Shown here: one piece after another, positions 49,771 to 52,607 of the stretch
Layout of the letters: each line of letters begins with the position of its first letter
Position numbering within the stretch: position 1 is the first letter of the stretch
IMG/VR virus record: IMGVR_UViG_3300036861_000357
Span: 1 to 52,607 of that record
DNA length: 52,607 nt
Strand: one strand, 5' to 3'
Source: a virus
Notes under the pieces: model-generated
Seen by the model: only the letters and a program-made list of their open reading frames with translations
Database searches by the model: none
Told to the model about the DNA's origin: nothing
Program-made: the position numbers and the translations under genes

Positions 49771-50172
49771 ATGGCCGAGGACCAGGACCCCACCACGACG
49801 GGGATCGAGCCTCCCGCCGCCCCCTTGCTGCTCCGCCGAGCATTCGAGGAGAAGCTCGGGCTCGCCGCCGACGTTCCCGCCGTCCCCGTCACCGCTCCAT
49901 CCTCCCGCACCTCCCTGTCCCCCGAGGACCGAAGGGAGCGTGCGGCCTTGGGCGGGCGGGCAAGGGCCAGGAAGCTCCCCGCCCACGCTCGACGCAAGAT
50001 CGCGAAGGCCGGGGCCAAGGGCAGGATCCGCCACAAGCTGCTCAGGGAGCGGGGGGCGGCCCTGCTGTCGCGGCTCGCTCAGCAGGAGCAGGGGAAGCTG
50101 GCCCAGGCGCAGGAGGAGGCGGCGAAGGTGGGGCGGGTGCTGGCCCGGGCAGCGGCTGGGCGCAGTCGGTAG
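49771..50172 (+). CDS. small basic protein, possible regulator
   Basis: 133 residues, the only rightward gene in this region. The core SPEDRRERAALGGRARARKL and the following Ala/Lys/Arg helix resemble a small basic phage family with repeated RERA-RARA patterns; the end is a Gln/Ala coiled coil. TGTTAT at 49756-49761 could be a -10 box, but no good -35 is seen. It overlaps the 3' end of the nuclease gene on the other strand by 131 bases. A role in controlling the divergent operon is inferred from position. Confidence 0.5.
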   Translation: MAEDQDPTTTGIEPPAAPLLLRRAFEEKLGLAADVPAVPVTAPSSRTSLSPEDRRERAALGGRARARKLPAHARRKIAKAGAKGRIRHKLLRERGAALLSRLAQQEQGKLAQAQEEAAKVGRVLARAAAGRSR

Positions 50173-50746
50173 CCCCTGGCGGGCTCCAGATCCCCCTCTC
50201 TGCGTCCATGGCGTGGCGCTCGGCGGTGATGAATCGCGCCCGCTGCTTGAAGGCCACCCAGCGATAGACCTTGGCCCAGCCGGCCTCCACCATGGCCTCG
50301 TTGGCGCTCTCCCCCTGTCCCTCCGCGCGGACATAGGCGAGCACCCGCTTGTAGGCGTCCCTCTTCAGGGGGCCGCCATCACCAGAGACGACGACGATCA
50401 CCTCACCCCGATCAGCGCCCAGCAGTCTTTCGAGGGCGCCCCTTGCCTCGACCGCGCAGCGCTCGACCGGCTTGTTTGGATGGTGGAGTTCGGGCGCGTC
50501 GATGCCGAGCAGCCGGACTTTGCCCAAGCTGCCGAGCACCACGGTGTCCCCGTCGATGACCCGCTTGACCCTGTGCCTGCCGGCGAGCCTTGCGCTTCGC
50601 TGCTCGCTCGGCGCGTTTCCTTTCGAGGGCGAGTCGGTGGAGGTCGTTCCGGGAGCGCTCGGCAAAAGCGCGCTCAGCATCAGACAGGGGGCGATCAGGA
50701 GGAGGCTCGTGGTGGCCGGCCGCCTCCAGGATCCTTTGGGCCGCAA
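50042..50746 (-). CDS. staphylococcal nuclease homologue with export signal
   Basis: 234 residues from TTG 50746; ATG 50680 is the alternative. The SNase core is clear: VIDGDTVVLG, KVRLLGIDAPEL and a later KRVLAYV carrying the second catalytic Arg. The segment before it (RRPATTSLLLIAPCLMLSALL) is a basic start plus hydrophobic core, typical of a signal peptide, and it needs the earlier start. The C-terminus is a Pro/Ala tail. It may degrade host or rival DNA or RNA at the envelope. The 5' third overlaps another gene in a different frame. Confidence 0.7.
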   Translation of the reverse strand: MRPKGSWRRPATTSLLLIAPCLMLSALLPSAPGTTSTDSPSKGNAPSEQRSARLAGRHRVKRVIDGDTVVLGSLGKVRLLGIDAPELHHPNKPVERCAVEARGALERLLGADRGEVIVVVSGDGGPLKRDAYKRVLAYVRAEGQGESANEAMVEAGWAKVYRWVAFKQRARFITAERHAMDAERGIWSPPGATDCAQPLPGPAPAPPSPPPPAPGPASPAPAERAATAGPPPAP

Positions 50747-51005
50747 CTTGCCCGGCGCTGGCGAGCCGAGCCGCGCGCTCACTGACGCTGCGCTTGTCCG
50801 TGGGCGGTGCATTCTCCTCCTCCTGCTCGGCTCTGAGCCGAGCCTCTTCTCTTGCGACCGCTGCCTCCCAAGCCACGTGGCGCCGCGCATCTCCCTCTGG
50901 GTCGGTGGGCTGGCCGGTATGTGGGTTGGGGCGAGACCCCCGGGGCTCCTCCGCGCGGAGGCGAGCGAGGACTTCGGCGGCAGGCTGGTTCTCGGTGTAC
51001 CTCAT
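50412..51005 (-). CDS. basic coiled-coil hypothetical protein
   Basis: 197 residues. The first 150 residues are charged helix (VLARLRAEEP, RNDLHRLALERKRAERAAK). The last 48 become very Arg/Gly-rich and lie within the nuclease gene in another frame, so the true C-terminus could be an unselected read-through. It starts MRYTENQPAAEV after a small coupled gene. Function unknown. Confidence 0.55.
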   Translation of the reverse strand: MRYTENQPAAEVLARLRAEEPRGSRPNPHTGQPTDPEGDARRHVAWEAAVAREEARLRAEQEEENAPPTDKRSVSERAARLASAGQVAAQRILEAAGHHEPPPDRPLSDAERAFAERSRNDLHRLALERKRAERAAKRKARRQAQGQAGHRRGHRGARQLGQSPAARHRRARTPPSKQAGRALRGRGKGRPRKTAGR

Positions 51006-51012
51006 CTGGGGC

Positions 51013-51180
51013 TCAGCGATAGTCGATCATCGGCTTGTGGCGTCCGCCCTTCTTGTGCCTTTTCACCGTCCCCTTCACCACCGCCGTCCCCACCGCGTAG
51101 GGGTTGACCGCCCCGCCCTTCTTCCCGATCTTCTTCGCGATCCGGTGCGCCTTCTCGATCTGGGGCTTGCTCATCTTCAT
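51013..51180 (-). CDS. small basic phage protein
   Basis: 55 residues starting MKMSKPQIEKAHRIAKKIGK, with AVNPYAVGTAVVKG in the middle and a Lys/Arg/His-rich end. The NPYAVG pattern in a short basic protein recurs in phages and plasmids. GGAGG lies upstream inside a palindrome. Probable nucleic-acid binding; the exact role is unknown. Confidence 0.65.
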   Translation of the reverse strand: MKMSKPQIEKAHRIAKKIGKKGGAVNPYAVGTAVVKGTVKRHKKGGRHKPMIDYR

Positions 51181-51193
51181 CGGAGCCTCCGAT
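51179..51193 (-). promoter_or_regulatory. palindrome covering the ribosome site of 51013-51180
   Basis: ATCGGAG-C-CTCCGAT is a seven-base perfect inverted repeat with a one-base centre. It includes the GGAGG site and the first base pairs of the start codon. It could be a protein or RNA control site for this small gene. Confidence 0.35.
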
Positions 51194-52062
51194 CAAAAAA
51201 TGAAACTGTTTAATTGGAATCCCGCTGAGTTCTTATGCCCCCCGCCTCCGTACCTCTTTGCAATCTCAGAGACGTCAAGCTCTCCTCTTGAGCGGAGGGA
51301 GTATTGAAACTTTCCATCCGCACGTTGCCACCACCCAACCGAGATGAAGCTCTCGTGCTTGTCCATCAGATGCTCAAGTAGCTCGCTGATGTCGCATTGG
51401 GGCGCGCACACGATAGGAACTTCGGCGCATCCAAGGACGTCAAGGATTCTCGCGTTCTTTCCAACCTCGACGCAGTATTGCTTGACCTTCATTGCCGTGA
51501 TGAGACCACGCTCGATCAGCATGTCCTCGGTGAGCCCGATCAGCTTCTTCCATTCCGCGAACTCGAACGGGATTGCCCCAAGGTAGGCGTTGATCTCTTG
51601 GCTATGTGGTAGCTTCCACCGCCAGAGGTCCCGGTCCTCGACGTAGTTCACAAAGAGTGGTCGCGGGCATCCTTCGTTGAAGTAATCCCAAGCAATCCCG
51701 GCCCCCGAGCGTCCCATGTCGAAGATGACCTCGTCGGGGCTTTCGCTGCTGACCCCCAACCGACCAATATCATCGACCAAGTCCCGAAGATCGGCCTCTG
51801 CCGTCTTGTGGTGGTCGAGAACGTGGATCACCGAGGTGGTTGCGAGCTTCAACATCTTTTCGCGCGGGTAGGAGAAGTCGAGGATGAAGACGTGACCACC
51901 TCCCCGCTCAGGTGGATCGGTCCCGTAGTAGGCGGGGTGGAAATCTGCTTTTCCCTCGAAATAGAGCCACGCGCAAAATGCTGCGGCGAAACCATCTCGG
52001 CAGCCCGCGTGGTAGATAACGAGGGGTGCTCGTGTCTTGGGGAATCGGCGATCCCTTACCAC
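51193..52062 (-). CDS. DHH-family phosphoesterase
   Basis: 289 residues from GTG 52062, overlapping the upstream stop by seven bases. IYHAGCRDGFAAAF near residue 17, LDFSYPREK near 61, the LDHHKT signature (DHH at 83-85), and a C-terminal DHHA1-type GGGGHKNSAG motif are all present. Relatives include RecJ exonuclease, nanoRNase and c-di-nucleotide phosphodiesterases. Its GC content is visibly lower than in neighbouring genes, suggesting separate origin. Substrate unknown. Confidence 0.85.
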   Translation of the reverse strand: MVRDRRFPKTRAPLVIYHAGCRDGFAAAFCAWLYFEGKADFHPAYYGTDPPERGGGHVFILDFSYPREKMLKLATTSVIHVLDHHKTAEADLRDLVDDIGRLGVSSESPDEVIFDMGRSGAGIAWDYFNEGCPRPLFVNYVEDRDLWRWKLPHSQEINAYLGAIPFEFAEWKKLIGLTEDMLIERGLITAMKVKQYCVEVGKNARILDVLGCAEVPIVCAPQCDISELLEHLMDKHESFISVGWWQRADGKFQYSLRSRGELDVSEIAKRYGGGGHKNSAGFQLNSFIF

Positions 52063-52352
52063 GATGCCCTCACCACCGCCGCCACCTCTGGCCCACCACC
52101 GAAATTGTACCTGGCCCTCGCCACCACTGCCCACTCCGGACCGCGCCCGTCGAGGTTGGAGAACTTGTGGGCGACCATCACCCCACCCCCCTTGTTCGTG
52201 ATCTCTAAGAAGGCGTCGCCGTGGCCGGGGGCCAGTCCAGCGAGGGCGTCCTCGACGGCCCTGCGTAGAGCACCGTTCCCGAACTCCGAGACGGGGAGGG
52301 GATCGGAGAGGCGCTCAAGAGGGATAGACGGGAAGGGCAGGATGTTCCCCAC
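52056..52352 (-). CDS. small hypothetical protein
   Basis: 98 residues from GTG 52352, with GGGAGG eight bases upstream and a TAGTG overlap with the regulator's stop. The N-terminus is Pro/Leu-rich and the C-terminal half beta-rich (DAFLEITNKGGGVMVAHKF, then WAVVARARYNFGG). No family is recognised. Confidence 0.6.
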   Translation of the reverse strand: MGNILPFPSIPLERLSDPLPVSEFGNGALRRAVEDALAGLAPGHGDAFLEITNKGGGVMVAHKFSNLDGRGPEWAVVARARYNFGGGPEVAAVVRASW

Positions 52353-52597
52353 TAGTGGCCTCCCTTTGTTCTTCGCCAGAAGCCCTCGGTCGGCTGCTCG
52401 ATCAGTCCAGCGTCCTTCCACTTGTCGAGTCTTCGATAGATTGCGCTCCGGCTGATGTTGTGCATGGAGGCAATCTGCACGATGCGCTTGGCTGGCATCG
52501 GGGATTCCTCTGGGCCAGGGATTGCGTTGAAAACCTCGTCGGTGTCGGCCTCGATTGCCTTCTCAGCCTCGATCCTCTCGACCTCCTCCTGGGACAT
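52352..52597 (-). CDS. winged helix-turn-helix regulator
   Basis: 81 residues starting at ATG 52597 near the window edge. Residues about 34-70 (MPAKRIVQIASMHNISRSAI, then YRRLDKWKDAGLIE) are a typical HTH with recognition helix and wing, followed by a basic end. It would bind DNA, perhaps to control the gene block it leads. Its promoter is outside the window. Confidence 0.7.
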   Translation of the reverse strand: MSQEEVERIEAEKAIEADTDEVFNAIPGPEESPMPAKRIVQIASMHNISRSAIYRRLDKWKDAGLIEQPTEGFWRRTKGGH

Positions 52598-52607
52598 CGG
52601 GACAAAG

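Noticed and set aside
51002-51196. 64-residue acidic minus frame
   Set aside because: Shadow of the 55-residue basic protein, which has the better start and a recurrent phage pattern.
1-52607. Integrase, transposase, tRNA, CRISPR array and direct terminal repeats
   Set aside because: None could be recognised by reading; the two ends share no obvious repeat. tRNAscan, a repeat search and assembly-graph inspection would settle this.

Overview
This 52.6-kb GC-rich window is most or all of a tailed bacteriophage (Caudoviricetes) genome. Evidence: terminase ATPase and nuclease, portal, scaffold-like and major capsid-like proteins in virion order, tail proteins, a GH24 endolysin beside small membrane proteins, a 2287-residue internal-virion-type protein, and a phage replication/recombination set. 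The short-tail type is inferred from gene order and from T7 gp11/gp12-like tail proteins. Several proteins have Sec signals of proteobacterial style and the lysozyme is GH24, so a Gram-negative, GC-rich host is most likely. No integrase, tRNA, IS element or CRISPR array was seen, and no terminal repeat was recognised. No gene-free stretch exceeds about 190 bases.

Layout. Positions 1-3243 (plus): a good sigma70-like promoter, then a tightly overlapping run of small zinc-ribbon proteins, a coiled-coil protein and a PAPS-reductase-like PP-loop enzyme. Positions 3275-14555 (plus): head module, with the terminase large subunit split into two genes, then portal, scaffold-like and capsid genes and a protein carrying a C2H2 finger. 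Positions 14639-35867 (plus): tail adaptor, three consecutive proteins with signal peptides, lysis cassette, beta-propeller-type tail proteins, internal virion proteins including the giant one with an HEAAH zinc-protease motif, and tail-fibre-like genes, one with a fourth signal peptide. Positions 35748-49681 (minus): metzincin-like protease, zinc ribbon, a candidate origin (DnaA box plus AT-rich repeats), a UDG-PolA fusion, small genes, a papain-like peptidase, SF1 helicase, a Cys-containing replication-module protein, RecT-like annealase and a PD-(D/E)XK nuclease. Positions 49682-49770 form a compact divergent control region with a dyad. Positions 49771-52607: a small basic protein (plus), a staphylococcal-nuclease homologue, a DHH phosphoesterase and a winged-HTH regulator (minus).

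How it works together: the leftward block would replicate and recombine the genome. The rightward block packages DNA and builds the head and short tail. The internal proteins are probably ejected with the DNA, and the lysis cassette sits inside the tail module. Genes are linked by ATGA/GTGA/TGATG overlaps, which implies strong translational coupling. The main oddities are the split terminase, Sec signals on fibre-like proteins, two small ORFs nested in other genes with their own Shine-Dalgarno sites, two promoters placed for leaderless transcripts, a G-quadruplex motif, and several strong GC hairpins without U-tracts.
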